Both the position numbers and the translations under genes were made by a program. A model generated the notes under the pieces. That model was not told where the DNA came from. It ran no database searches and was given only the letters and a program-made list of their open reading frames with translations. 64,000 nucleotides of DNA from positions 5,856-69,855 of the forward strand of contig CALARR010000214.1 of assembly GCA_937889015.1 (NCBI GenBank). The letters run 5' to 3'. This stretch comes from an uncultured Planctomycetales bacterium (GTDB lineage: Bacteria; Planctomycetota; Planctomycetia; Pirellulales; Thermoguttaceae). Below, piece after piece: positions 45,082 to 54,657 of this stretch. The stretch's first letter is position 1. Each line of letters opens with the position of its first letter.

Positions 45082-45963
45082 CTACGTGGCGTAGTAGGCC
45101 GCTACGGGCAGGCTCGTTCGCTCGCGGATCTGGTCCACGATGGCGTCCACCTCGGCGTTCGGCAAGGGTGTCACCCAACGCTCGGCCGGGCCGCGGACCA
45201 CGGTGTGGACCTGCACCAATTTGATCTGGCCGCCGGCCGCAAGGATCTCCTGCAGGCGGTCGCCGTAGGCCTGCAACTCGGCCTTGTCGGGCCCTCGGCC
45301 GCGGATGCGCATGAACAGCGACTGCACGACGATCGGCCGCAGTCGGGCGGCGGACTGCAGGTTCTCCAGGATTCGCCGGAAGGGGATCACGGTGCGCGCG
45401 ATTTCGAGGTAATAGGCCTCCGTTCCCGCGTCGAGCTTGGCCCACACCTCGCCGTTGTTGGCGTCCAGCAATTCCAGCGCGCGGCGCACTCGTTCGCGGT
45501 GGAACATCGTGGCATTGGTGATCAACACCAGCTTCGCCGAGTCCAGGCGGTGGCGGCGGCGCACCTCGGCGCAGGCCGCGACCGCCTGGTCGAAGTTCGG
45601 AAAGGTGGTCGGCTCGCCATCGCCGCTGAAGGCAATGTCGTTCAGCCGCCGCAATTCGGCCGGAGTGGCCCGGAAACGAGTCTCCTCGTAGATCCGTTCC
45701 GAGACGACCAGGTTGACCATTCGCTCCAGTTCGTCGCTCAGCACACCGATGTCCACGGGTTGCTTGAGGGCGGCCTGGCGCCGGTCGACCTGGCAATAGA
45801 CACAGTCAAAGTTGCAGATCTTGTCCGGGTTGAGATTGATGCCGATCGAGAGGCCCCCGGCCCGGCGGCTGAGCACCGGGTAGACATAGCGGTTGGCCTC
45901 GAAGGTCCGTTGATGGGCCTCGAACAGCATGCGCGCAGACCCGGAAGCAGCCGAATCGTGCAT
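45082..45963 (-). CDS. Radical SAM protein of unknown substrate
   Basis: 293 residues; GGAGGG 8 bases before ATG. The cluster motif is CNFDCVYCQVD (CxxxCxxC), with IGINLNPDKI before it and FSGDGEPTTFP as the GGE-like SAM-binding motif. SPASM-type C-terminal Cys are absent. Resembles small planctomycete/deltaproteobacterial radical SAM proteins with a WGE-type layout, and MoaA-like barrels, but no biosynthetic partner is adjacent. Downstream of a small unknown ORF by 40 bp, so possibly one operon. Confidence 0.82.
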   Translation of the reverse strand: MHDSAASGSARMLFEAHQRTFEANRYVYPVLSRRAGGLSIGINLNPDKICNFDCVYCQVDRRQAALKQPVDIGVLSDELERMVNLVVSERIYEETRFRATPAELRRLNDIAFSGDGEPTTFPNFDQAVAACAEVRRRHRLDSAKLVLITNATMFHRERVRRALELLDANNGEVWAKLDAGTEAYYLEIARTVIPFRRILENLQSAARLRPIVVQSLFMRIRGRGPDKAELQAYGDRLQEILAAGGQIKLVQVHTVVRGPAERWVTPLPNAEVDAIVDQIRERTSLPVAAYYAT

Positions 45964-46003
45964 CAGGAGCCCTCCGGGAACCGCCGGCGGCTTACCGTGG
46001 GGT

Positions 46004-46276
46004 TCACGCGCGACGAATTACGGTGAACTCGTCGAGCGTGACGGCGGTCAATTCGCCGTCAGCCAGTTCCAGCAAGATCACGTCGCTGAACACCTTGTCG
46101 TCAAAGTTCCGCTCGAAATGCAGGCCGTGGCGCCGGCGTTCGGTGCGGAGCACCACGCCTGCGGTCTTGGCTTTCCAACTCCGAGCCCCGACCGTAACCG
46201 CGCGTTCGACCTCAATGCGGTCGCCGGGGGTGAGTTCGTCGAAAAGCTGTGCGTTGTCGCGCCTTCGCAGCACCAT
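46004..46276 (-). CDS. Small hypothetical protein
   Basis: 90 residues; GGGAG 8 bases before ATG. Composed of beta-strand-like segments (TPGDRIEVERAVTVG, AKTAGVVLRTERRRHGLHF, DVILLELADGELTAVTLDEF), suggesting a small beta-barrel. Codon use matches neighbours. No family recognised. Confidence 0.6.
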   Translation of the reverse strand: MVLRRRDNAQLFDELTPGDRIEVERAVTVGARSWKAKTAGVVLRTERRRHGLHFERNFDDKVFSDVILLELADGELTAVTLDEFTVIRRA

Positions 46277-46618
46277 GCGATTCTCCCGGAACTTGCCAAA
46301 GCCTTGGGCTCTGGTCGGTAGGGCCGCAACGGTTCACCAGCCATCCGGCTACGAACAGAGAGGCATGGAACACAGCCTTTCTGCTCGGAAAACCCGCTCC
46401 GACAGGACCGCCACCCACCGCTTGTGAAAAGCGGCCGGCAAACCGCGGTCGCCAGCCGGGAAGAAAAGCGATTCGCACCAACTCTATTGTGCCCATTTCG
46501 GGTCACGTGACAAGATCGTAAGCCTTTGGTTAGGGCAAAAACTGGTGCGTAGACCCCTCTGGCGGGCGTACTTGGAAAACCGGGCCCAGGTGAAACGCAT
46601 CGCTCCGAAACGCCGAGA
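46277..46618. other. Gene-free stretch (342 bp)
   Basis: Between the end of galE and the small hypothetical gene, both on the minus strand; contains the latter's promoter. No clear terminator for the nif operon was found here. Confidence 0.45.
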
Positions 46619-47620
46619 TCAATCGACTTCGGCCCGGCCGTAGCCCTCGGGATGCTGCGAGAACCAACGCCAGGCTGTAGCGACGATCTCGTCCAGATCG
46701 GTGCAGCGCGTGGACCACTCCAACTCGCGGTGGATTTTGCCTGGATCGGCAAACAAAATTGCCGGGTCGCCCGGCCGGCGCGCCCCGTACTCCAGACGGA
46801 GCTTGCGCCCCGACACGCGCTCGGCCGAATCGATCACTTCCTTGACCGAATAGCCCCGGCCAATGCCCAGGTTATAGAATCGGCCATCGCCCGGGCGCAG
46901 GGCCTGCATGGCCGCGATGTGCGCCGCACACAGGTCTTCCACGTGGATGTAGTCGCGGATGCACGTCCCGTCGGGCGTGGGATAGTCGGTGCCGAAAACC
47001 GTCACTTTTTCTCGCAGGCCCAGCGCGGCCTGCAGCAGGACCGGAATCAGGTGCGTTTCCGGGTGATGATCCTCGCCCAGCGTGCCGTCGCTCGCCGCGC
47101 CGGCCACGTTGAAGTACCGCAAGGCGACAAACGAAAACTCCGCATTGGCCGCCAGATAGTCCTTGAGCATCCGCTCCACGCACCACTTCGACCAGCCATA
47201 AGGGTTGATCGGTTGCTGAGGCATGGTTTCCACGATGGGCGTGGCCTGAGGTTCGCCGTAGGTGGCACAGGTGGAGCTGAACACGAACCGACGAACCCCG
47301 GCCGCGTCCATGGCGCGCAACAGGCTCAACGCGCCGGACGTATTGTTGAGATAGTAGTCCAGGGGGCGGGTGACCGACTCGCCCACATACGCCAGGGCGG
47401 CAAAGTGCATCACGCAATCCACCGCATGCCTGCGCAACAGGTCGGTCAGCCCGGCTTGATCGGCCAAGTCCATCTGCACGAAGGTGGCCTGCCGGTCCAC
47501 GGCCTGGCGGTGGCCACGGTAGAGATTGTCGACCGTCACGACCCGATGGCCCGCCTGGATCAACTGCCGCACGGCATGCGATCCAATGTAGCCGGCTCCC
47601 CCGGTCACCAATACGTTCAT
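46619..47620 (-). CDS. galE: UDP-glucose 4-epimerase
   Basis: 333 residues from ATG 47620. Rossmann motif VTGGAGYIGSHAVRQL; Ser/Tyr/Lys active site from FSSTCATYGE and YGWSKWCVE; TPDGTCIRDYIHVEDL and GRGYSVKEV are typical GalE motifs. It interconverts UDP-glucose and UDP-galactose using bound NAD. It is 125 bp downstream of nifV and on the same strand, so it may be carried on the nif transcript; a role in nitrogen fixation is not expected. Confidence 0.92.
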   Translation of the reverse strand: MNVLVTGGAGYIGSHAVRQLIQAGHRVVTVDNLYRGHRQAVDRQATFVQMDLADQAGLTDLLRRHAVDCVMHFAALAYVGESVTRPLDYYLNNTSGALSLLRAMDAAGVRRFVFSSTCATYGEPQATPIVETMPQQPINPYGWSKWCVERMLKDYLAANAEFSFVALRYFNVAGAASDGTLGEDHHPETHLIPVLLQAALGLREKVTVFGTDYPTPDGTCIRDYIHVEDLCAAHIAAMQALRPGDGRFYNLGIGRGYSVKEVIDSAERVSGRKLRLEYGARRPGDPAILFADPGKIHRELEWSTRCTDLDEIVATAWRWFSQHPEGYGRAEVD

Positions 47621-47745
47621 CCGACACTCCTCGACGGTTACGGCCTTGGGATGACAGTCTCGGGCCGTATTGAACGGTATGGCCGCCCGTGTGTCAACTA
47701 CGAAGCCGGCCACTTGGCGTGCGCCAGGCCAGCCTTCCAGGCCGC

Positions 47746-48777
47746 TCAGCTCAGCGTTTGAACCTGGGTGCAAGACAGGTACTGTCGTGCCGCACGGCCC
47801 GAGTGTTTGCCCAGCACCACTTCGCTTGGGCCGCGTCCGACGCTTTCGGGCGCAAAGGGTTCGTAGGTCCGGCGATCGGCCAGCAGGGCGTGCACATGAA
47901 TGCCCGATTCATGCCGGAAAGCGTCGCGTCCGGTGATGGGCTTGCTCGGCCCCAGTGGCCGGCATGCGGCCTCCGCCACCAACTCGGACAGGCCGCGAAA
48001 GGCTTGGGGATCGACGCCGCACGAGCGCTGGGTGGTCAATCGCAAAGCCATGACCAGTTCCTCCAGCGGTGCGTTGCCAGCCCTTTCGCCCAGGCCGTTG
48101 ACCGTCACATCGACGCTGTCCGCCCCGGCCAGGACCGCGGCCAGGCTGTTGGCCGTAGCCATGCCCAGGTCATTGTGGGCGTGGAACCCCAAGGCCAATT
48201 CGGGTTCCGCGTTCCGCAGCCGGCAGATGACCTTCTGCACCTGGAACGGATTCCACACGCCCACCGTGTCGGCCAGCCGGAAGCGATCGGCGCGCGCCAG
48301 CCGCGCCAGTCGAGCACAGCGTGTCAAGAAGCCCGGCGCGGCGCGCGATGCGTCTTGCGCACCGACGGACACGAACGCAAACCGCGACCGGGCATAAGCC
48401 ACAAGGGTTGCGATCCGCTCCAGGGCCCAGGCCGGGGTCTTGCCCAGGGCCCGGAGCTGGATCGACGACACTGGCACCGAGACATGCACCGCCTGCAGTC
48501 CGCACTCCGCTGCCCGGTCCACGTCCTCGGTCCGCATGCGGCACCAGGCCGTCAGCCGGCATCTCAATCCCAAGCCGATCACGGCCCGGATCGCTTCCAT
48601 CTCCGCACGGCCCATGGCCGGCGTGCCGATCTCCAGCTCCGGCACGCCAGCCTGGGCGAGGCAACGCGAAATGGCCAGCTTGTGGGATAGCGAAAAAGCA
48701 ACGCCGGGCGCCTGCTCGCCGTCGCGCAGCGTCGAATCGACCAGCCAGACCGTCGGGTTGCCTTGCAGTTGAGACAT
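47746..48777 (-). CDS. nifV: Homocitrate synthase NifV
   Basis: 343 residues from ATG 48777. Condenses acetyl-CoA and 2-oxoglutarate to homocitrate, the organic ligand of FeMo-cofactor. DSTLRDGEQAPGVAFS is the DRE-TIM metallolyase N-terminal signature; GFHAHNDLGMATAN carries the metal-binding HxH; VNGLGERAGNAPLEELVM follows. The C-terminus stops soon after LGKHSGRAAR, 30-40 residues shorter than common NifV proteins, though the catalytic barrel is complete. Location directly after nifB-fdx separates it from the leucine-pathway paralogue LeuA. Confidence 0.88.
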   Translation of the reverse strand: MSQLQGNPTVWLVDSTLRDGEQAPGVAFSLSHKLAISRCLAQAGVPELEIGTPAMGRAEMEAIRAVIGLGLRCRLTAWCRMRTEDVDRAAECGLQAVHVSVPVSSIQLRALGKTPAWALERIATLVAYARSRFAFVSVGAQDASRAAPGFLTRCARLARLARADRFRLADTVGVWNPFQVQKVICRLRNAEPELALGFHAHNDLGMATANSLAAVLAGADSVDVTVNGLGERAGNAPLEELVMALRLTTQRSCGVDPQAFRGLSELVAEAACRPLGPSKPITGRDAFRHESGIHVHALLADRRTYEPFAPESVGRGPSEVVLGKHSGRAARQYLSCTQVQTLS

Positions 48778-48808
48778 AGGACACGCTCGCCGCAAACGGA
48801 GAATGGAT

Positions 48809-49111
48809 TCAAGTCATGAGCAACTCGGGCACCGACTGCTCCTGCTCGATCGCGTCGAGGATCTGGTCGAGCTTCGCCACGGTCAGCTCGTGATACCACC
48901 ACTCCTGCGGATAGATCACCAGGATCGGCCCCTTTTCGCACACGTTCAGGCAACTGGTGGTCGACACGATGGCGTCGATGCCGCGGTCGGCTACCTCCGT
49001 CTGCAAATGATTGAGCAACTCGCGCGAGCCCTTCCGGTTGCACGAGCCCTGCGGGTCGCCGTTGACGCGAAAACTATTGCAGAGCAGGAAGTGATACTGA
49101 GGTTTGTGCAT
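48809..49111 (-). CDS. Thioredoxin-like [2Fe-2S] ferredoxin
   Basis: 100 residues from ATG 49111. CNSFRVNGDPQGSC (Cys pair) and STTSCLNVCEKGP give the four Cys of the thioredoxin-fold 2Fe-2S family, also found next to nifB in clostridia. It ends QEQSVPELLMT. Possibly an electron carrier for NifB or nitrogenase, or a partner in cofactor assembly; the role is inferred from position only. Confidence 0.88.
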   Translation of the reverse strand: MHKPQYHFLLCNSFRVNGDPQGSCNRKGSRELLNHLQTEVADRGIDAIVSTTSCLNVCEKGPILVIYPQEWWYHELTVAKLDQILDAIEQEQSVPELLMT

Positions 49112-49146
49112 GATGGCAGTGATCTCAAGAGAGGTTGTGGGGGAGG

Positions 49147-50406
49147 TTACATACATCCTTGCCCGTTGCCGGAGCATCCGGCGCCGCAGCGGTGCTCGCG
49201 CCGCAGCGGGCTGCGGATCGGAAGGCCGCGGAACACGGCTTCCAGGCCTTCTTCAATCAGGCCTTCCATGAGCACGACGTCGATGCCTTGCCCGCCGAGG
49301 GTGGTCACCGGTGACTGGCCTGCCCCGGACGTGAGGATCGCCCGGCAATCGTGCAGCGTCGCGGCCAGATCGCGCCAGCGCTGGGCGCCTCCGCCGGGCG
49401 AGGGCGCCGCCCTGGTTTCCACCAGTTCATAGCCCTCGGCAGTCTGCCGAAAGATCAGCAGGCGCTCCGCTTCGCCCAGGTGCTGGTTGACCAACATGCC
49501 TTCCAGGCTGGCCACGGCCACGTACGGCCTGGCCGGCTGCGCTCGGGGCGTCTGAGCCGCCTGGCGCAGGCACTCGATGATCTCCGCACGCGCGGGTTCA
49601 CCCAGCAAGCCTACCGCGTCGGCTCGGCAACGCGTGCAATGCCGCATCAGGGGCAGATATTGGCCCAATTGTTCGCGCACCACGTGCATGGTCGAAGCGT
49701 CGGGCGTGGGGATATGGGCGAAAGGCGTATCCGCCACCGGGTACAACGGCACGCAGTTGATCAGGTCGGCGCCCATCTCGGCCATGCAGCGCGCCACCTC
49801 GGGTGCGTGTTGGTCGTTGACGCCGGGGATGAGGATCAAGTTGATCTTCACGGTCAGTCCCGCGCGCTTCAGGGCGTGCAGCGACTCTTGTTGGCGCTGC
49901 CACAGGATCTCGGCTCCCTCCAGCCCGCGGCTCATGCGTTTGCGGTCGCGGACCCAGGCGTAGATCCGCGCCCCGATCGCCGGGCCCACGGCATTGACCG
50001 TGAGCGTGACGTGGCTCACCTGCAATTCGGCCAGTTCGGCGGCATGGGGCGCTACGGCCAGCCCGTTGGAGGCCACGCACAGCAGCATCTCTGGGAATCG
50101 CTTTCGCACCAGGCGCAGAGTCTCCAGGGTGCGGTCCGGCGTGGCAAAGGGATCGCCCGGCCCCGCGATGCCCACCACGCTGATGCGCGGGTCGCGCTGG
50201 ACGACCGCCTCCAGGTAGCTCAGGGCCTGTGCGGGCGTGAGTACCTGGCTGGTCACCCCGGGCCGGCTCTCGTTGGCGCAATCGTACTCGCGCCGGCAGA
50301 AGTTGCACTGCACGTTGCAGTCCGGAGCCACGGGCAGGTGAATCCGCGCGAAGCGGTGCCGCGCCTCGTCGTTGAAACACGGATGTCGGTGCAGATCCAG
50401 GGTCAT
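49147..50406 (-). CDS. nifB: NifB, NifB-co synthase (radical SAM + NifX-like domain)
   Basis: 419 residues, GAGG 6 bases before ATG. Builds the 8Fe-9S-C core (NifB-co). N-terminal HPCFNDEARHRFARIHLP leads into the radical SAM cluster Cys30, Cys34, Cys37 (CNVQCNFCRREYDC), the ESRPGVTS motif and later CTRCRADAVG. A C-terminal NifX/NafY-like domain (~residues 300-395, VAVASLEGMLVNQHLGEA) is fused, as in many bacterial NifB. Ends in a Cys-rich tail (CGAGCSGNGQGCM). Confidence 0.96.
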   Translation of the reverse strand: MTLDLHRHPCFNDEARHRFARIHLPVAPDCNVQCNFCRREYDCANESRPGVTSQVLTPAQALSYLEAVVQRDPRISVVGIAGPGDPFATPDRTLETLRLVRKRFPEMLLCVASNGLAVAPHAAELAELQVSHVTLTVNAVGPAIGARIYAWVRDRKRMSRGLEGAEILWQRQQESLHALKRAGLTVKINLILIPGVNDQHAPEVARCMAEMGADLINCVPLYPVADTPFAHIPTPDASTMHVVREQLGQYLPLMRHCTRCRADAVGLLGEPARAEIIECLRQAAQTPRAQPARPYVAVASLEGMLVNQHLGEAERLLIFRQTAEGYELVETRAAPSPGGGAQRWRDLAATLHDCRAILTSGAGQSPVTTLGGQGIDVVLMEGLIEEGLEAVFRGLPIRSPLRREHRCGAGCSGNGQGCM

Positions 50407-50419
50407 GGCAACCTCGCGC

Positions 50420-51787
50420 TCACATGTAGGAGTATCCGATCGGAGAGTTGTCTTGCGATTGCTCGATCAGGGCGTTGGCCATCCGGTCGAACAACTGCTG
50501 GGCTCCCCGATAGCCGATGTGCAGCAGACGCGGGCCGTCGATACGGTCGTGGATTGGAAAACCCACGCGGACCAACGGCACACCCAGGCGTCGCGCCATT
50601 CCGTACCCCTTACTGCTGCCCACGATCAAATCGCAATGCGCGGCGCGCGCCTGCTGTTCGATCTCGACGAAATCCACGCCCTCCAGAATGCAGGCGCTGT
50701 CCAGTTCGGGCGCCATAGCGACGATCTGTTGCCGCAGTCCGACACCGCGTGTCCCCGTGGCGCATACGGCCGGCGCCATCCCTACTTCGACCAGCAGACC
50801 GACCAGGCCCAACACCAGGTCGGGTTCACCGTACACCACGGCCTTCTTGCCGAACACGTACTTGTGCGCATCGACGTAGGAATCGATCAGGCGACCGCGC
50901 TCGTCGCGGTGTTTCTGCGGCGTGCGGCGACCGCTCAACCGCTCCAGCGCGGCGAAGAAGCGGTCGCTGTGGGTCACCCCGATCGGGGCCGGCAGCGGAA
51001 TATGTTGCACGCCGAATCGCGCGGACAGCAACCCGGCGGCGGAGCGTTCGGGATCGCCCCACGCTCCCAGTTCGATGCTCGCCTGGGCCGCTCCGCTGCG
51101 GCGCACGGCATCCAGCGGCGTTCCGCCCGGCGGCATGCGCTGGTATTCGTCCCACGCCTGGCCGTCGAGCGTCTCGCTGTAGTCGGGCAGGAGGATCGAT
51201 TCCAGTCCGAAGTCGGCCACAATCTCTTTGAGGTACCGCAGGTCGGCCGGCGAGATGATGCCCGGCATCAGATTGACGGCCGCGTGGCGCGGCCCGGGCT
51301 GGGCCAGGACGTCGACCGTCGCACGCACAGCCGCCCGGAAACCCTCGGCGTGCGTGCCCGAGAAACTGGGCGTTGCCACGTGAACCACCGGGCACACTCG
51401 GCCGCGCATCTCCCCCATGACCTGTCGCACCAGCATGGGCACGTCTTCGCCGATGGTCTCGGCCAGGCAGGTGGTGGCCAGGCCGATCATCTGCGGCGCG
51501 TATTGGCGGACGACGTTTTCCAGCCCTACGCGCAGGTTCTCTCGGCCGCCGAACACGGCTGCCGCCTCGCCGAAGCTGGACGAAGCGATGTCCAGTGGCT
51601 CTTTGAAATGGCTGATCGTGTAGCGGCGGATGTAGGTCGCGCAGCCTTGCGAACCGTGCAGGAAGGGCACCGCCCCCTCGAATCCGCGAAAGGCCAGGCA
51701 GGCGCCCAGCGGTGCGCACAGCTTGCAGGAGTTGCGCGAGGCGGCAAACGCCGGCCCTTTTGTCGGATTGCTGAGAGCGGAGATCAT
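50420..51787 (-). CDS. nifN: NifN, FeMo-cofactor scaffold subunit
   Basis: 455 residues. Partner of NifE in the NifEN complex, where NifB-co is converted to FeMo-co. NSCKLCAPLGACLAF, HGSQGCATYIRRY and TTCLAETIGED are the NifK-like Cys motifs; TPSFSGTHAEGF follows. Starts with ATG overlapping the nifE stop (ATGA), showing translational coupling and giving equal output of the two subunits. Confidence 0.95.
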   Translation of the reverse strand: MISALSNPTKGPAFAASRNSCKLCAPLGACLAFRGFEGAVPFLHGSQGCATYIRRYTISHFKEPLDIASSSFGEAAAVFGGRENLRVGLENVVRQYAPQMIGLATTCLAETIGEDVPMLVRQVMGEMRGRVCPVVHVATPSFSGTHAEGFRAAVRATVDVLAQPGPRHAAVNLMPGIISPADLRYLKEIVADFGLESILLPDYSETLDGQAWDEYQRMPPGGTPLDAVRRSGAAQASIELGAWGDPERSAAGLLSARFGVQHIPLPAPIGVTHSDRFFAALERLSGRRTPQKHRDERGRLIDSYVDAHKYVFGKKAVVYGEPDLVLGLVGLLVEVGMAPAVCATGTRGVGLRQQIVAMAPELDSACILEGVDFVEIEQQARAAHCDLIVGSSKGYGMARRLGVPLVRVGFPIHDRIDGPRLLHIGYRGAQQLFDRMANALIEQSQDNSPIGYSYM

Positions 51788-53217
51788 CGTGACACCGGTT
51801 CTTTCGCTGGGGAGGCGCTGAGGAGGTCATCCGAAGACCGCTCGCCGTCACCCGGATTGCGGCGATAGGCCGTGCCGCGAGCCAGTCGCCACACGGGCGA
51901 TTTGACCGAGGAGTGCACTTCGCGTGCGAAGTTCAGCATTCCCTGGAATCCCGCCAACGCTTCTTTGCGCTCGTGGTTGTGGTCGCAGAAGGCGATGCCC
52001 AGCTTGTAGGCGATGGGCCGCTCCTTGACGCCGCCGATCAGCAGATCGACCTTCTGCTCCTGCAGGAATCGTGAAAGCTCCAAGGGGTTCGTGTCGTCGA
52101 CCAGGATCGTGCCCTCGTCGCACAATTCGCGCAGCAACCGGTAATCCTCCTGATTGCCCGTCTGCGATCCGGCCACAACCGTCGTCATCCCCAGCGTCCG
52201 CAGCGATCGGACCAGGGAGAAGGCCTTGAAGGCCCCGCCCGTGTACACGGCCGCGCGCCGCCCCTGCAGGGCCTGCCGGTATTCACGCAGCCGCGGCAGG
52301 ATGCCCGAAACCTCCTCGCTCACCAGTTGCCGCGCGCGGTCCGTCAATTGCGCATCGCCGAAGAACTCGGCCACGTCGTACAAGGCGCGCGACGTGTCTT
52401 CGATTCCGAAATACGACACGCGCACAAAGGGGATGCCGTATCGCTGCTCCATGTGCCGCGCCAGGTGGATCATCGAACCCGAGCACTGCACCACGTTCAA
52501 CCTGGCCCCATGTGCCCGGCGGATGTCGTCCACGCGTCCGTCGCCGGTCATGGTCGACACCACCTGGATGCCCATGCGCTCGTAATAGCCGCGGATCATC
52601 CACGTCTCGCCGGCCAGGTTGAACTCGCCGAGGATGTTGATGCTTTGCGGGGCGATGCCGGCGGTAGGGCCGGTGCCGACCAGGGTGGCCAGCGCGTCGC
52701 AGGCCGCGCGATAGCCGTCCTTCTTCGTCCCTTTGAAGCCCTCGGAGTGGACCGGCAGCACGGGGATACCCCTTTCGGCCGACACACGTCGGCACACGGC
52801 GTCCACGTCGTCGCCGATCACGCCCACGATGCACGTGGAATAGACGAAGGCCGCTTGGGGCTTGTAATGATCGATCAACTCTGAAAGGGCCTGATACAGC
52901 TTCTTCTCCCCGCCGAAGATCACCTCGCGCTCTGACAGGTCGGTGGAGAAGCTCATCCGGTGCAGTTCGCGGCCCGACGATAGCGCGCCGCGAATGTCCC
53001 AGGTGTAAGCCGCGCAGCCGATCGGTCCGTGGATCAGGTGCAGGGCGTCGGCGATGGGGTACAGCACGACGCGCGATCCGCAGAACACGCACGCCCTTTG
53101 GCTGACCGCGCCGGCCAGGCTGGGCTGTTCACAGACCATGTCGAAGGGATGGTCTCCCTTCTGATGAATCTGCGATTGTCTTGCCGCGAGAATGTCGATC
53201 ATGGCTCCGTCATCCAT
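51784..53217 (-). CDS. nifE: NifE, FeMo-cofactor scaffold subunit
   Basis: 477 residues from ATG 53217, 13 bp after nifK; ATG 53202 is an alternative, and neither has a strong RBS, so coupling to nifK is likely. RACVFCGSRVVLYP, HGPIGCAAYTWDIRG and STCIVGVIGDD are the P-cluster-like Cys sites; NVVQCSGSM has the Cys corresponding to the cofactor ligand. Unlike NifD, no GHH cofactor motif is present in the HSEGFKGTKKDGY stretch, as expected for NifE. Confidence 0.95.
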   Translation of the reverse strand: MDDGAMIDILAARQSQIHQKGDHPFDMVCEQPSLAGAVSQRACVFCGSRVVLYPIADALHLIHGPIGCAAYTWDIRGALSSGRELHRMSFSTDLSEREVIFGGEKKLYQALSELIDHYKPQAAFVYSTCIVGVIGDDVDAVCRRVSAERGIPVLPVHSEGFKGTKKDGYRAACDALATLVGTGPTAGIAPQSINILGEFNLAGETWMIRGYYERMGIQVVSTMTGDGRVDDIRRAHGARLNVVQCSGSMIHLARHMEQRYGIPFVRVSYFGIEDTSRALYDVAEFFGDAQLTDRARQLVSEEVSGILPRLREYRQALQGRRAAVYTGGAFKAFSLVRSLRTLGMTTVVAGSQTGNQEDYRLLRELCDEGTILVDDTNPLELSRFLQEQKVDLLIGGVKERPIAYKLGIAFCDHNHERKEALAGFQGMLNFAREVHSSVKSPVWRLARGTAYRRNPGDGERSSDDLLSASPAKEPVSR

Positions 53218-53230
53218 TCCAGGGAGGTGG

Positions 53231-54613
53231 TCACATCACCAACTCGAAGCTCTCTTCGGGCGACTGGCGGTCCTTGTGGTCCAGCAGGGCGTTGAGCATC
53301 ATCTCCACCAATCGCATCGCGCCCCGGTAGCCGACCGTCGGGAAGTAGGAGTGTCCCACCCGGTCCAGGATCGGGAACCCATGCCGCACGAAGGGGGTGT
53401 TCTCGTCACGCGCGATGTACTTGCCGTAGGTGTTGCCGATCAGCAGGTCGACCGGCTCGTTCTTGATCCACTGGTGCATCAGGAACATGTCGGCCCCAGC
53501 CCCCTGACGGAACTTGGCCTCCGGCACGCGTCCCGCCAGGGCCGTTTCCATCCGCCGCTCGAAGTTCTTGCCCGGCGTACCGGTTACGACATACACCGGC
53601 CGCATGTCCAGGTCGGCCAGGAACTCGGTCAGCGACACAAGTTGGTCCGGGTCGCCCCACAGGGCGACGCGTTTGCGGTAGAAGTACTGGTGCATGTCGC
53701 TGATCAGGTCCACCAGGCGGCCCCGCTGGTCCAGGACCTCGGCAGGCACCGGCGCCCCGCTCTGCCGGCGGAGCAGGTTGACGAACCGGTCGGTGGCCTT
53801 CAGGCCGATCGGCAGTTCCAGCAGTTCCAGCGGCACCTTGAACTTCGTGTCCAGTTCGCGCCCGGCCACGGTCGAGGCCGAGGGGCCCAAACCGATCGTC
53901 AGTCGGCTGGCTGGCGTGATCGCCAGCCGATCCACCGTCACTCCGCCCTTGGGATAGAACAGCGGCTTGGCCGTCAGCGGCGAATCGAGCACGTCGGACG
54001 TATCGGGAAAGAGGATCGCGTCGACGCCCATGCTCTCGGCCAGGTACTTGATCTCCCGCATGTCGGACGGTTCGACCCAGCCGGGGATCAGATTGACCGT
54101 ACGGGTCTTCTCCCGGGCCGGCGCCGCGAAGCTGGTCACCATCGACTTGACCATGGCCGCGAAGCCGGTCACGTGCGAGCCGACGTAGCTCGGCGTGTTG
54201 GCGTGGATCACCCGCTTGCCGGCGGGGATCTTTCCCTCCTCCTGGGCCTTGGCGATGATCTGCGTCAGGTCGTCGCCGATGGTTTCGGACAGGCACGTCG
54301 TGTGCACGGCGATGATGTCGGGATTGTAGATGCTGAAGATGTTGGTGATCGCCTGCATCAGGTTTGCCTGGCCGCCGAACACCGACGAGCCCTCGGTGAA
54401 CGAACTGGTGGCGGCCATCACCGGCTCTTTGTAGTGCCGGGTGAGGGTGCTGCGATGATACGAGCAGCAGCCCTGCGAGCCGTGGCTATGCGGCAGGCAG
54501 TTGTGCAGGCCGAGGGCCGCGTACATGGCTCCGATCGGCTGGCAGGTCTTGGCCGGATTGATGGTCAAGGCCTGGCGTTCGACGACGTTGGGGGTGGTAT
54601 GACGCAGAAGCAC
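53231..54613 (-). CDS. nifK: Nitrogenase MoFe protein beta chain NifK
   Basis: 460 residues. GTG 54613 is chosen: AGGAG lies 9 bases upstream (AGGAGAATCCTACC), and the product then aligns with the short clostridial NifK N-terminus; the longer frame from GTG 54661 has no such support. P-cluster ligands are Cys24 (INPAKTCQP), Cys49 (HGSQGCCSY) and Cys107 (HTTCLSETIGDD). TPSYVGSHVTGF carries the conserved Ser next to the P-cluster. It lacks the ~50-residue N-terminal arm of the Azotobacter protein, as in Clostridium. Confidence 0.96.
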   Translation of the reverse strand: MLLRHTTPNVVERQALTINPAKTCQPIGAMYAALGLHNCLPHSHGSQGCCSYHRSTLTRHYKEPVMAATSSFTEGSSVFGGQANLMQAITNIFSIYNPDIIAVHTTCLSETIGDDLTQIIAKAQEEGKIPAGKRVIHANTPSYVGSHVTGFAAMVKSMVTSFAAPAREKTRTVNLIPGWVEPSDMREIKYLAESMGVDAILFPDTSDVLDSPLTAKPLFYPKGGVTVDRLAITPASRLTIGLGPSASTVAGRELDTKFKVPLELLELPIGLKATDRFVNLLRRQSGAPVPAEVLDQRGRLVDLISDMHQYFYRKRVALWGDPDQLVSLTEFLADLDMRPVYVVTGTPGKNFERRMETALAGRVPEAKFRQGAGADMFLMHQWIKNEPVDLLIGNTYGKYIARDENTPFVRHGFPILDRVGHSYFPTVGYRGAMRLVEMMLNALLDHKDRQSPEESFELVM

Positions 54614-54657
54614 GGTAGGATTCTCCTGGGAGCCGCGCACGGCCCCCTTCAACAGGT

